From: Aradus depressus
Lineage: Eukaryota; Arthropoda; Insecta; Hemiptera; Aradidae
Assembly (NCBI GenBank): GCA_963662175.1
Contig: OY759221.1
Coordinates: 35,276,045 to 35,340,044 of the forward strand
Length of the DNA: 64,000 bases
Direction of reading: 5' to 3'
The position numbers and the translations under genes were made by a program. A model generated the notes under the pieces. That model did not search any database, had not been told where the DNA came from, and saw nothing but the letters and a program-made list of their open reading frames with translations. Of this stretch, positions 19,990-30,135 are shown piece by piece (within the stretch, counting starts at the first letter, position 1; the number at the start of each line of letters is the position of its first letter).

Positions 19990-20542
19990 ACTTTCTTATA
20001 CCTACCTATAGTATAAGTAAGTATTGTAATCTTGCGAAAATCCGAGATCGAGGTTTCAACGGAATATTCACGTTTCAAGGTCTCCTGAATATGTTTTGAA
20101 CATTTTCGCGATTATATGATTGGAAAGTTGTGAGCGCTCTACCGCAAAAATGATTCTAGTTATGTACAAATTTGGAATGAAGGGGTGACATGTGCTAACT
20201 TATATCTGATTACATTTTGGCCGACATCGGACGAAAATTGAGACCATATGCCGAAAACCGTCCTGAAATGTAGTTTCGAAACATTTTTTTGTTTCCTGGA
20301 TTTACCCGAAAACGGTAAACTATTGAAAAATTGTCTCTTACCAGAAATGTATTTTATTAAATTCCCAATTGCTAGTTGGTGCTCAGATTTGAGATAGGAA
20401 CAATCTGACAAAAGGTATAGCGCCTCAAACAATGAAAAATAAATTTGCCTAGGAAATAACTCAAAATAATGTTTTAATTGTATCACGTAGCAACGAATTA
20501 TAAAATATTTTATTGTTATTGGTAGTATTTTTTTATTATTAC
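19990..20542 (+). repeat. Rep-B copy, forward, complete or nearly so
   Basis: Head palindrome TACTTTCTTATACCTACC / TATAGTATAAGTAAGTA, then GCGAAAATCCGAGATCGAGG and GAGCGCTCTACCGCAAAAA, to ACGAATTATAAAATATTTT. A 108-codon minus frame lies across it (20160-20486). I regard that frame as chance because the other Rep-B copies do not keep it open. Confidence 0.85.
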
Positions 20543-20543
20543 T

Positions 20544-20822
20544 GAGCTCAAGAACGCGATTTTGAAACTCGGCCGATCCTTTTAGGTTTTCATCTGGAAG
20601 GTGAAAAAAAGTTGAGCAAGCCGTCCTTCGGATGGGACGTTAAGCTATGATCTCGAGCCTGTACGATGTCACTCGTTAAAGACCTGTGTTGGTAAAATTT
20701 AGAACTCCCATAGTAGAATCGAGCTTTATGTTCACTAGAGCAACGAGAGAGTGCTCTGGTAGTAGATGATAGTTATAACTTATAAGTAAAGCCCGGGCAT
20801 GAGTCACAATAACTAACTAGAG
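20544..20822 (+). mobile_element. SINE-1 copy, forward, A-box end missing
   Basis: Starts at GAGCTCAAGAACGCGATTTT (B-box region), central block CCTTCGGATGGGACGTTAAG, tail GAGTCACAATAACTAACTAG. Confidence 0.9.
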
Positions 20823-20907
20823 AAGGACAAAATGAAGAAATGGCTGAAGATGACTTTTTGGGTCGATTTCTCTGCCTCTCCATTTCCATTGAAACTATTT
20901 ATTTTAG

Positions 20908-21045
20908 GTTATTCGTTTCTTGTTTTTTTACTTCATTTTATGTAAATTTTGTATTGATATGACAATCATTGAGGGAACACGGGGGCGAGCTAGTGGAGCA
21001 GACTTGAGCGCACTTTCTCCAGTTATTACCACAGAAGATGGAACA
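20908..21045 (+). CDS. Weak exon candidate
   Basis: After a good acceptor (TATTTATTTTAG) a frame is open for 46 codons up to a GTATGT donor at 21046. The second half is GC-rich and reads MTIIEGTRGRASGADLSALS then PVITTEDGT. The first half is hydrophobic only because the DNA is T-rich. Reading on, the same frame stops at a TAA near 21095. Unrecognised. Confidence 0.25.
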
Positions 21046-21239
21046 GTATGTTGCTCTAAGCCGAGGTCGGCTGCTCCTCAGAGGTCTCTGGTGTAATTAA
21101 AGTGAAAAACCAATTTCCTCTTTATGCTCTCCTTTAGTGACCATTAGCATAGTATCCCATCTCTTTGTTCTTCCTCCCATCCTTAAATAGGACATTCCAT
21201 CCTTTTTACATTCTTTGTTCTAGCTTTTCATGTTCCTTT
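21046..21239. other. Non-repeat stretch
   Basis: GC-richer to about 21095 (CCGAGGTCGGCTGCTCCTC), then pyrimidine-rich. No repeat match or frame I can support. Confidence 0.35.
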
Positions 21240-21635
21240 TTACTTCCCCAGATATACTGAGTATAGGGGAAGTTATGTACTCGGTCAGTAATTTGATGCG
21301 GAGTTTTAAACGGAATTCCATGTTTTCCCACCTCCTGATTCCAAAAATTAAAAAAAGTCGGTCTGTGTGTGGCTGTAAACATAACTCCCTATAGAATGAA
21401 TGTATCAACACGAAATTATATATGTACATCCAGAACTCTTTAAGGACAACACATATTGATTTTCAGTCAAATCGGCCGAAAAGAATGGGGTTTAACACAA
21501 AAAATCCAATTTCTTCAGTTGTAATAAATGTATCGAGACAAAATTTTGTATGATGATTCTGAAGCCACAATGTAAATCAAATATTGAGTTTTAGTGCAAA
21601 CAGTTTTGGAGGGAGAGCGAAAACTTGATACATCT
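21240..21635 (+). repeat. Rep-A copy, forward
   Basis: Head TACTTCCCCAGATATACTG / AGTATAGGGGAAGTTATG, GGTCTGTGTGTGGCTGTAAA run, two sub-repeats (TAGAATGAATGTATCAACAC; AATAAATGTATCGAGACAAA) and end GTTTTGGAGGGAGAGCGAAA. Confidence 0.85.
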
Positions 21636-21959
21636 GTGGTTTTCTCTCTCTTTCTCTCTCTTTGTATTTCATTTTGTCTCTCCCCCTTTTTATAATCTTT
21701 TGGAATAGGTACTTCCTTTTCCTCAGATAGTTGCATAAAAAAGGAGAGAAGAAAAATGTAAATTTGGTCTACCTGAACCTTTAGGGTAAGTGAATTTTCT
21801 GAGGGAGATATTTTTATGGTTATTGACAGAGATTCGGTCTGTTTCCTTCACCTATTAAAACTCGGTTTTCAGCTAAATTTCTTTGATATTTAGCAGTATT
21901 ATTACAAGAACTCTCAACTTCTTGTAGGGAAGTTTCCTAGACAATAGACAATTATGAAC
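21636..21959. other. Unassigned, CT-rich then AT-rich
   Basis: A TCTCTC-type run at about 21645-21665, then nothing recognised. Confidence 0.5.
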
Positions 21960-22135
21960 TTGAAAGAAATAAAACTTGTTTATTTATGATATTGTCTAAT
22001 TTCACCAACTATATTTACATGGGAGTACTTTCGGTATTTCTACCATCCTCAGCCAAAAGCATAAGAGATAAGTTTTATTTCTTTCAAGTTCATTTGAATT
22101 ATTTCACAATATCTCTGCAATAAAGTCAGTTTTCA
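21960..22135 (-). mobile_element. PLE-end, reverse
   Basis: Reverse complement carries CTGAGGAT, GGTAGAAATACC, GAAAG, TACTCCCATG. Flanking blocks ATTGTCTAATTTCACCAAC and TTATTTCACAATATCTCTGC match one arm and the right end of 27253-27530. Confidence 0.75.
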
Positions 22136-22289
22136 ATAGACAATTACTAATATTTCAGTGCATGACAATATTCTTTTGGAGAAGTAATATTTCTGTCTCC
22201 CCAGAAACACTTGCGTTATGCAGGGTTATTTAATCGTTCGAAAAATCCTTTGATTTCAAAAATGTGAGGAGTGTATTGTTATGAGGAAC

Positions 22290-22531
22290 TGTAAATAATT
22301 CGTGACAGAATTTAGTATGAGAATTTAGGAGCCAACTATTGTTAATACCGCAAACGGTCGACTGGTTTTGAAGGAGGAGTGCAAAGTTAATTGGTTAATT
22401 CGTTCTGTTGTGGTGATTCACCGAGTTTTTGAAATCACGGGATTGGAAAACATGAAATTCTGGTTAAAATTCAAAATATCTGACCAACTGCATAACTTCC
22501 CTTATGCTTCGTATATGCTGGGGAAGGAAAA
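22290..22531. repeat. Rep-A fragments in inverted arrangement
   Basis: 22290-22430 is a forward tail (AACGGTCGACTGGTTTTGAA, GTGGTGATTCACCGAG). 22431-22531 is a reverse head (AACTTCCCTTATGCTTCG, TATATGCTGGGGAAGG). Joined at about 22430. Confidence 0.75.
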
Positions 22532-22979
22532 ATATGAGAAATTGATAAATGGTGATGAGGGATGATGCCAATGCCGGAGGGAGCGATTGACTATGAGGAA
22601 GAGGTAGGCGCTACTTGGTCCCACATTAACCCTAGGAGGAAGGTGGAATTTTAATCAAGAATTCCAGTGAGTAAACGTGCCCTTCATTGTGGAATCCATA
22701 CAATCCTGCCCCTCATATTAGGGGGGTGGAGGGCGGCAACCCTTCATCATGAAATACAAGTTGGTATCTATAGTCAAGTCAGGACTGCCACCTCCAGGAG
22801 AGCCCCATCGGCTAGGGTCTAGATTAGAAGTGAGACAGATGTCTTGGATCGGTTCATTCCTTCAAAGACTGCAAGTGCACCAAGTAAATGAGAAATGCAG
22901 TTCCCGGGTCATTGGAAAATGGGTATTTTCCAAAAGTGATGTGGCCATTACAGGATTTTCTTATACCAACTACGCTCAA
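22532..22979 (+). other. Unassigned, GC-richer, two open frames
   Basis: A frame from ATG 22562 reads MMPMPEGAIDYEEE and then reaches GAG|GTAGGC, a donor-like site at 22604. A separate 80-codon frame starts at 22749 (MKYKLVSIVKSGLPPPGEPH) but runs into SINE-1. Neither is recognised; both are tentative. Confidence 0.25.
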
Positions 22980-23175
22980 AGGCGCCGGTAGCTGATTAGT
23001 AGCGTGCTAACCAATTAGCTCAAGATCGCGAGTTTGAAACCCGGCTGAGACCATAATTTTTATCTTGAGCATGCCGTCCTTCGGATGGGACGTTAAGCGA
23101 TGGTCCTGAACGATGTCAGTTAACTCTTTTAAGACGATTATCCTAGGTGAATGAGCATTTAGGGTAGACAACATT
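22980..23175 (+). mobile_element. SINE-1 copy, forward, 3' truncated
   Basis: GGCGCCGGTAGCTGATTAGT head, B box GAGTTTGAAACCCGG, central block CCGTCCTTCGGATGGGACG, lost after CATTTAGGGTAGACAAC. Confidence 0.9.
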
Positions 23176-23318
23176 TTTTTTATTTTTATTTTTATTTGAC
23201 AGTTATTTTTTTACGCTACCTGAAAATATTATTGGATTAAAATAGAGATAATAATTATTTTTATTGGAATTAATCCAAGCAAACTTGCATTTATTGAAAG
23301 TATTATTACATTATTATT

Positions 23319-23640
23319 GAGAGCGCTGATAGCTCAGAGGTAGCATGCTAGCCTACTGAGCTCAAGATCGCGGGTTCGAAACCCAGCTGGAACCCTTAGG
23401 TTTTTATCTGGGAGGTGAAAAAAAACAGTGAGTAATGCCGTTCATCGGATAGGACGTTGAGCGATGGTCCCGAACCGATGTATGATGTTAGGTACTCGTT
23501 AAAGACCCTTCCCTATGTGAATACAAATTTAGAGTCGGGCTCATGTTCACCAGAGCGAAAAAAAAAGCACACTGGTAGTAGGCGATATGACCTAGTAGTT
23601 AAAGCCCGGGCATGAGTCACAATAGACTAACTCGATTTTT
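23319..23640 (+). mobile_element. SINE-1 copy, forward, full length
   Basis: A box in GATAGCTCAGAGGTAGCATG, canonical B box CGGGTTCGAAACCC, central block CATCGGATAGGACGTTGAGC, tail GAGTCACAATAGACTAACTC. One of the least damaged tRNA heads. Confidence 0.95.
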
Positions 23641-24019
23641 CGCGATTTTTCAGAACTGTTCTTCGTAACCTTTGAAACATTCACTGTAATCGCGTTTAAT
23701 TAATAATTATCATTGTAAATAAAATATCTGATTGCATTTCCATGTAAGAGAAGAATGTATGCAATTTTGTTGTACAGTTTTAAAAGGGTTACATAATTAA
23801 AGAGTTCACATCTAAATGTGCTGCATTTTTTAGGAGACCTAAAAAACAAAGTTTAGTTCTTAAATATTATAATACTGCTGATTTAGGTGATAAATTAATT
23901 TTGTTTTAATTTAAACATGTTTTATTTTAACTTTGATTATGAAGTTACAATTAAAACCCTGCTTCAAACTATTTCCTACAGTATATATAAATATATATAT
24001 TCTTTGGGTCGCTAACATT
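23641..24019. other. Unassigned AT-rich stretch
   Basis: No feature recognised. Confidence 0.6.
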
Positions 24020-24470
24020 GGTCGTAATAATCCTATCTCACGATAGGATATTCGAAAGCGTAAATGAAGCAAAGTTCTAAAATAATCTGTTTCAAAGCTT
24101 CATTTTAGAAAACTTTTGGACATTTATTTCGCAAACTAAGTGATCTTCGAAAAAATGTAATGCATATAAATATGTAGGTCTCGAAATGAAGTGGTTTCAA
24201 TTTTCGTCTGATTTCGGCAAAATTCTAACAGTTCTAGGTTGGCACATGTGAAATATTGATCTTCTATTTCAAGTTTCATTGCAACAATCGTTTTTGAGTT
24301 AGTGAGAGTGCTCAAAAAGTTCCAAGAATATTCACAAACTGACAGACATTATCGCGAAAAATATCAGAACATGCTCAAAAGGTCTTGAATCGTGAAAATC
24401 CATTCAAAACTCGATCTCGGATTGTTACACGATATTTCCTTATATTAAAGGTATAAGAAAGTAATAAAAG
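24020..24470 (-). repeat. Rep-B copy, reverse
   Basis: Contains GACAGACATTATCGCGAAAA, AACTCGATCTCGGATTGTTA and the terminal palindrome ATATTTCCTTATATTAAAGG / TATAAGAAAGTAATA. Confidence 0.85.
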
Positions 24471-24945
24471 TTCGATTTCGTTGTTCAGTTGATCGGTTAT
24501 AACTATTGACTTTTTCAAAAAAAAAAAAATCATAGGAAAACGATTTTATTTCTTTATAGCTGTAACAAAATAAAAATAAAATGGGTTGTTGGAATGAAAT
24601 GATGATAAAACGGAAGAAGAAAATAAAAAAGAAGAGGTCCCCAGGGGCGGCAGAACACTTCATCAAGAGGTCTGACTGACTGCTCTTCCAGGGTCATTAC
24701 TCACACTTCTTGATGGGGTGTCTTGAGGCTACTCGATATCTTTATATATATGGCCGACTAAGAGTAATACGGAGTAGCAATTTAACGGGTTTGTACCAAT
24801 GAGTGGCCCTGGGTTGAGTCCTTAGCAACGAAAAAGTTGTGAGACCAACTTTTTATTTTCTAATTGTATCAGAAGAATACACCGTTCTTCTTGATCCTGG
24901 GATGCGCATCTAGAAGAGAAGTAATGAAGATATGAAAAAGGAAAT
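24471..24945 (+). other. Unassigned stretch with a basic 24-codon frame
   Basis: At about 24600-24675 a plus frame reads MMIKRKKKIKKKRSPGAAEH then FIKR and SD before a stop. Too short to call. The rest has no repeat match that I noticed. Confidence 0.3.
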
Positions 24946-24949
24946 CATC

Positions 24950-25375
24950 TGCGATAGCCAAGAAGCATTTCAAGAACTTGTAAGTCTCCGGTCCTGCGGG
25001 GATTCAGGAACACGAAGAAGCAAGACCGGTTAAGGAAGGTTCAAGTAAGCCCATCATGAGGTCAGAGCCAGTAACTCTGGATGTCCAAGGAGGCGTATCG
25101 AACCCGGATAAAAAAGTGAACTAGAAACCTCTTAGAGAAACAACGAATAAAAAGAACCACATGCAGACAGTCAAAGATTTTCCTGTTATATTATAGAAGT
25201 CGACAATCTCACTTCTGAAAGATGTGGAGAAGAAGACAAGATGGTAACTCATTTCCTGGGTAGATACCTGAGGTATGATCTTAGAAGATTAAACCACGGA
25301 AATATTCTCAGAATCGCTAAAAAAAATGAGAGACTAGGTCCTTTATGGAAGACGTGGTGCTTGATATCCAGGTAA
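24950..25375 (+). pseudogene. LINE C-terminal remnant (RNase H / CCHC-like end)
   Basis: A frame from about 25223 to the TAA at 25373 reads CGEEDKMVTHFLGRYLRYDL then RRLNHGNILRIAKKNE and RLGPLWKTWCLISR. C-G-E-E-(D/E) with a downstream H is the pattern after the RNase H domain in Jockey/R1/I-type LINE ORF2 proteins. Upstream, in shifted frames, TCRQSKIFLL resembles the GCRQAK..L block that precedes it. Frameshifts show it is dead; the 5' part is absent. Confidence 0.6.
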
Positions 25376-26115
25376 GACAAGACGAAAACCAGCACACTAG
25401 AACTCTATTGAACTTGAAAGGCAATATGTGAATATTCCTGATTTCTTTCATAGAATGTTGAGACTCTTTAACAGTTATTGTTTCCTGGATAAATCTCCAA
25501 AACTGTTCATTTGAGTTAGACTGTTTTCATTAGAATGGGAACGCACTGCGGACTGAATGATCTAGAACCCCAAGGCAATGAATTTATATTCCTTATATAA
25601 TTTTTAGCATTCTAGGACTCTTTAACAGCTGTTATTCCTCGATAAATCTCCAAAACTGGATAATCGGTCATTTGAATTAGCCAATTTTCATTAGACAGAT
25701 CTAGAATGCTCTCAGGATTGGGATGAACTAGAATTGCAATGGGCTGGACATATTCCTAATTTCCCTTTTGTCATTCCGGGATTTTCAACAGCTGTTGCTT
25801 CCTTCATTAGACTAATCTTAAATATACTGAGGATTACTAGAATTGCAATGGGCCCTGGACATATTCTTGATTTCCCTATTGAAATTCTGGTTTACTTTAA
25901 CAGCTATTGCTCCCTCGATAAATCTCCAAAACTGGATAATTTTTCATTTGAGTTAAGCCTGTCTTCATTAGACAGATCCTAGAATACACTGAAGTTTGGG
26001 ATGAACTAGAGCTCTATTGAACTAGAATTGCAATGGGCCGTGGACATATTCCAAATTCCCCTGTAGCCGTTCTGGGTCTCTTTAACAGCTGTTGCTCCCT
26101 CGATAAATCTTCACT
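25376..26115. repeat. Imperfect tandem repeat, units about 110-185 bp
   Basis: The phrase CTTTAACAGCTGTTGCTCCC (with variants) begins near 25464, 25618, 25783, 25892 and 26077. Units share TCGATAAATCTCCAAAACTG, CATTAGACAGATC, GAACTAGAATTGCAATGGGC and GGACATATTCC. Spacing is irregular because some units carry deletions. The 82-codon frame at 25734-25982 is a by-product. Confidence 0.85.
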
Positions 26116-26689
26116 CCGCCTCAATATCCCCGCCTCTGAACACCCCTCTATAAGAAAATAATATCTTTATTTTCTCCAACACTTGCCAGATTAAATTCAC
26201 CCATTATCTTAGCTGTTGCTTAATACAAACATTATTTTATATATTTTAAGCTTAAATATATTATGTGGCCATAACAGGACTTTCTTATACCAACCCCTTT
26301 TTTACAGATCACTCTACCTCCGTCTCCCACTTCTCAAAAACATTTCATATTGTCGTTATTGTGTATATTAAAAGTAGAGATGCTATCACATATGTAGAGT
26401 TTTTGTTTAATTTTTCATTTCATAATTCTGACTTTTTTATACTCAGAATTATACCAGTATGAAATAAATTTGAGTGGAAGGAGAGAAATTGAACTGTAAA
26501 AATGAGGTTGGTATAACAAAGTGCACATCACATATATGTTATTTTTTTTTCATTCCTTATCCATTTTAATAAAAAACTACTCACTGCAATATTCCCTACG
26601 GATTATTTTACATTTTTGGAGCATTATAACTATTGATCTTCTCTCTAACCTGAGGGCATTTTGTACTTTGAATATTGCAAACTTTATAA
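26116..26689. other. Unassigned stretch
   Basis: GC-richer at the left, then AT-rich. The block at about 26265-26480 (TATGTGGCCATAACAGGAC, TATACCAACCCC) resembles 7500-7700, suggesting another low-copy repeat. No gene. Confidence 0.4.
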
Positions 26690-26812
26690 GGAACAATTTT
26701 GGCAAGAATTTATTTTTCGATAGGACAAACCGATTTCGCGTAAAAGAAACAAATGGTTGAAAATATAGGATTCAAACCGACATTTTTGGTCGGTTTTCGG
26801 CATCTACCTTGC
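26690..26812 (-). repeat. Rep-B fragment, reverse
   Basis: TTTTTCGATAGGACAAACCG and TTTTGGTCGGTTTTCGGCAT correspond to 14700-14820 in the longest copy. Confidence 0.75.
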
Positions 26813-26867
26813 GTACTAGCAACCTTCGAAACAAAAAAATTTCTTTTAAGATTTACAGCCAAATTGA

Positions 26868-27252
26868 CCAAAGGGAAAAGGGAAGGGGGAGAGGCTTAAA
26901 CTCTTAAAACTCTAATAACTGCCATTGTAATGAATGTATCGGCACAAAATTTCATATGTGAATTCAAAACCCAATGAAGACGACACTTATTAATTATCAC
27001 GGGAATCGGCAGAAGGGAAGAGTGGGATTAGAGGGGGAACAATGGCCGACGTAATGAATGTATCGACATGAAATTTCATATTTGAAGTCAAAACCCAATG
27101 AGGACATAAGCTGTCAAATTGTAATGATATCGACCGAAGAGAAGGGAGGTTCAGGGGAGGGGCCTCAATTCAAAAACTCTAATAACGACTGATGTAATGA
27201 ATTTATCGACACTAAAGTTAGTACGAGGATTTAGGAGCTCCTATAGACGTAA
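26868..27252 (+). repeat. Rep-A copy, forward, interrupted at its 3' side
   Basis: Three successive sub-repeats are visible, each with TAATGAATGTATCG and CCAATGAAGACGAC-like text at about 120-140 bp spacing. It is broken at 27252 by a PLE-type hairpin insertion and resumes at 27543. It is broken again by a LINE fragment and ends near 27880 (GTGATTCACC). Confidence 0.85.
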
Positions 27253-27530
27253 TGGACTTGAAAATAAAATAAAACTGGTTTATTTAATATGTTGTCTAAT
27301 TTCACTAACTATATATACATGGGAGTACTTTCGGTATTTCTACCATCCTCAGCCAAAAGCATAAGAGATAAGACTTGCTTTTGGCTGAGGATGGTAGAAA
27401 TACCGAAAGTACTCCCATGTATATATAGTTAGTGAAATTAGACAACATATTAAATAAACCAGTTTTATTTTATTTTCAAGTCCATTTGAATTATTTCACA
27501 ATATCTCTGCAATTATGTCAGTTTTCATCT
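27253..27530. mobile_element. PLE-end inverted dimer with 12-bp TSD
   Basis: Arms 27251-27360 and 27377-27486 (110 bp each) appear to be perfect reverse complements around a 16-base loop. Each arm has the CTGAGGAT, GGTAGAAATACC, GAAAG, TACTCCCATG motif. The right arm continues to the usual terminus TTTCACAATATCTCTGCAA. CTATAGACGTAA occurs at both 27241-27252 and 27531-27542, so the dimer inserted as one unit into Rep-A. Confidence 0.85.
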
Positions 27531-27555
27531 ATAGACGTAAGTCAACTATTTAGAG

Positions 27556-27800
27556 AATGAACCCAAGAACTATAACAGGGCTAAGCACAGAACACTGTCA
27601 TATGAACAAACACTGAATATGGGCATCGCTAGATGGAAATGTGGCGAGGAAAATGAGGGAAATGATATTCTAAGCCAATATAAAACTCTAGAAAGCAAGA
27701 GGGTCTGCCATAACGAAACCGAGGAAGGCTATGGAGGAAACGGAGCACACAATAGGCCTACTTGGGCCGCGGTAATACTTTCAGCCCTCGAACTACTGAA
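27556..27800 (+). pseudogene. LINE C-terminal remnant inside Rep-A
   Basis: One frame reads RTITGLSTEHCHMNKH and, after a one-base shift, MGIARWKCGEENEG and LSQYKTLESKR. This matches the order ITGHCxLNKHL..MG..CR.CGEE.E seen at the end of RNase H-bearing LINE ORF2 proteins. It splits the end of the Rep-A copy (CAACTATTTAG left, GAACTACTGAATATTAGC right). Confidence 0.55.
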
Positions 27801-28047
27801 TATTAGCAAACGATCGAGTGGTTTCGGAGGGGGGAGGAAAAGTTAATAAATTATTTTGATCTGGGGAAGTACATGGCCGGTGATTCACCTGTATTTTTTA
27901 ATATTTATTTACTTCTTGCTTTGTCCTACCTAATCTCATCCAAAATAATAAAATTCAGGAGGGAGGGCCTCCTTAAGGTGAAAAGCTAGTCACCAAAATT
28001 GGACCTGCGCTTGCTTTCCAAACGTCCGGGCAAGACTTGAGTCTGTT
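27801..28047. other. Rep-A tail (to about 27890), then unassigned
   Basis: AACGATCGAGTGGTTTCGGA and GGGGAAGTACATGGCCGGTG, GTGATTCACC complete the Rep-A copy. 27890-28047 has no identified feature. Confidence 0.6.
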
Positions 28048-28303
28048 TGGATGAAGCCGGATCATTGGACGTCCCAGATACTATCGGGTCACGGGGATTT
28101 CCAACTCAAAGCTCTTCTTTTTCAAGAAAAAGGACAGCCCGAACGGCGTTGAGACTGCAGAACACGTAGTTTTCAAATGCCCACTGTATGACGGGCCTAG
28201 GGTGGAGTTGATACGCCCGACAGAGCAGTTGATAAGTAAGGCTGATTACCCGGAGTTCAGTCGCTTCGTCGATTCCAGGCGGAGGGTAAAGAAGGCAGTA
28301 TAA
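28048..28303 (+). pseudogene. R1/I-like LINE ORF2 C-terminus, one frameshift
   Basis: First frame: WMKPDHWTSQILSGHGDFQL then KALLFQEKG. After a shift near 28130, 51 residues from 28148 read VETAEHVVFKCPLYDGPRVE, LIRPTEQLISKADYPEFSRF and VDSRRRVKKAV to TAA 28301. LSGHG..F followed by ETAEH..F.CP is the classic end of R1- and I-type ORF2. 5'-truncated; the next about 90 bp is likely its 3' UTR. Confidence 0.75.
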
Positions 28304-28394
28304 CGTGGTACCGGGGAATGACCGCTGGGTGCCGTAACACGGCCCACATGCGACCATCCCCGGCGCAACGCAGCCATAAAACGCCACAGTACTT

Positions 28395-28596
28395 ACCTAG
28401 ACTCCTACACTATTTGTTTCCATTAGAAGATGCATTTCCCGATCTCTGTTTTCTTCTGCCTGGACAGTTAGTTCCCAGTAGAAGAGGTGCTGTCTCGTGG
28501 AGGAGCTCTGACAAAGAGCTGTACAATGTAATGGGTGGCAAGTCTCTAGGAGAGGTCTTTGAAACCCAACTCCACCACAGACACAACCTTCTCTGA
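28395..28596 (+). CDS. Weak terminal-exon candidate
   Basis: A frame reads LFPLEDAFPDLCFLLPGQLV, PSRRGAVSWRSSDKELYNVM and GGKSLGEVFETQLHHRHNLL to a TGA near 28594. A possible acceptor is TTTGTTTCCATTAG at about 28412-28425, and AATAAA occurs at about 28816. Composition is protein-like and unique in the window. It could also be a 3' appendage of the LINE at 28048-28303. Not recognised. Confidence 0.3.
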
Positions 28597-28819
28597 AATA
28601 TTTCTTTGTGCTTTATGTATCTTACTTTGTGTCGGCCCGTTGCCACATCAGACCAGATAGAGACATTTAAAAGGATCTCATTTCAGACCTCTAACATCCC
28701 TACAAACAGACAAATACACCCTACCATTCTTCTTCTGTTCAATCTAACTACATCCGCGTTACATCGTTTACTTCTTCAATTGTAGGGGCAAACGATGTTA
28801 TTTCACAGGTTGGAAAATA
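28597..28819. other. Unassigned
   Basis: No repeat match or frame. Possible 3' UTR if the preceding frame is an exon. Confidence 0.3.
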
Positions 28820-29130
28820 AAAAAGTCATCGCCAGCAATATACTTCTCTAGCACAAATTAATAAGTGTCGCTCTCTCTCCAAAATTAAACGACTTAGGGA
28901 GTTCTGAATTACATTACATCAGTAGCAGTTATAAGGATTTTTGAGTTGGGGCTCCATCCTTAATCCCCTTTTCTTTTGTTGATTCAGCTGAAAATACATA
29001 GGTGTTCTCCTTGTGGGATTTTCAATGTACATATGCAATTTCGTGTCGATAAATTCATTACAACGGCAGTTATTAAAATTTTTGTGTCAAGCCTCCCCCT
29101 CTAATCCTCGTTTCCTTTAACAGAGTTCTG
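28820..29130 (-). repeat. Rep-A copy, reverse, head missing
   Basis: Tail-like ATACTTCTCTAGCACAAATT, then two sub-repeats in reverse (GTGTCGATAAATTCATTACA; TTGATTCAGCTGAAAATACA). Confidence 0.8.
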
Positions 29131-29170
29131 TCATATTTAAATTTCGAAATTAAACATTTTTTTTTGATAT

Positions 29171-29452
29171 CGTCGGTATCTTAGTGATATGCGTGGTTGC
29201 TTCCTGAACTCAAGATCGCAGGTTAGAAACCCGGCCCGAGGTCCTTAGTGTATTTTATTTGAGAGGTAAAAACCTGGTACGATGTCAGGTACTCATAAAC
29301 GACCCCTACTATCCTAGGTGAATAAAAATTTTGGGTAGACAAAATTTAGGACCTCTATAGCAGAGCCAGGCTCATGTCTACCAAAGTGACGAAAAAGCGC
29401 TCTGGTATTGACGTTGAAGTGCCTTGAGGCATGAGTTAAATATAGCTAACTA
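29171..29452 (+). mobile_element. SINE-1 copy, forward, central deletion
   Basis: tRNA head (GTCGGTATCTTAGTGATATG), B box GGTTAGAAACCCGG, then a jump from TTTGAGAGGTAAAAACC to TGGTACGATGTCAGG, so most of the central block is deleted. 3' part runs to about 29452. Confidence 0.85.
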
Positions 29453-29865
29453 TAGTAGAGTAAGAGAAATTTGGTCAAAAACTATCCCTGTAGTAATAGT
29501 AGCATAATAACTAACTATACAATTTCATGTCGATAGGTTTTATCATTTTTGGAATTAGTGGAAAAAAAAAAATGAAATTCGGGGAAAACTCAACATTCAG
29601 AATTTCTGACTGATTACATTACTTTCCCTCTACTTCATATATGAAGAAGTAAAATGTACGCTATCTGACAAATTTTATTATTATATGCTAGCTGGCTTTC
29701 GAGATTGCCCTGATCATTAGGTAGCCTACAAATACCCATAATTTAGTAAAAAAGTCATAAAATCTCTAATTGCTAAAATAAGTACATGCAAATAAGGGCT
29801 GTATGCGCTAAATTGAATAATGAAGTGTATTGCATGAGGGCAGACAACTTATCCCTTCTACATAG
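29453..29865 (-). repeat. Rep-A head fragment and PLE-end, both reverse
   Basis: 29560-29655: CTGACTGATTACATTACTTT and CCCTCTACTTCATATATG, a Rep-A head. 29690-29760: reverse complement TAGGCTACCTAATGATCAG, then TCTCGAAAGCCAGCTAGCAT, the PLE-end motif in the version also seen beside the GIY-YIG frame. Confidence 0.65.
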
Positions 29866-30135
29866 GCAGACATTTCATGTTTAAAGTCAAAACCCTATGA
29901 GAACATAACTTGTAAAATATCACCCATATCGGCTATAGGCAAGGAGGGTTCAAGGGAGGGGGCTCAATTCAAAAAACTTAGAGAACTGTCGATACAATAA
30001 ATTAATCGATACATAATTTAGTATGTGGATTTAGGAGCTTTTATGTAAGACAACTGTTGAATATTAGCGCAAACGTAGAGCAAAACTGGACGTAGTTAAT
30101 TGATCAATTCGGTCTGGGGAAGTACACTGCACGTG
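29866..30135 (+). repeat. Rep-A fragment, forward
   Basis: AAAACCCTATGAGAACATAA, ATCGGCTATAGGCAAGGAGG and the tail TCGGTCTGGGGAAGTACACT then GTGATTCATATG. Confidence 0.8.

Noticed and set aside
20160..20486. 108-codon minus frame
   Set aside because: It lies wholly in Rep-B, and the other Rep-B copies have stops in the matching frame.
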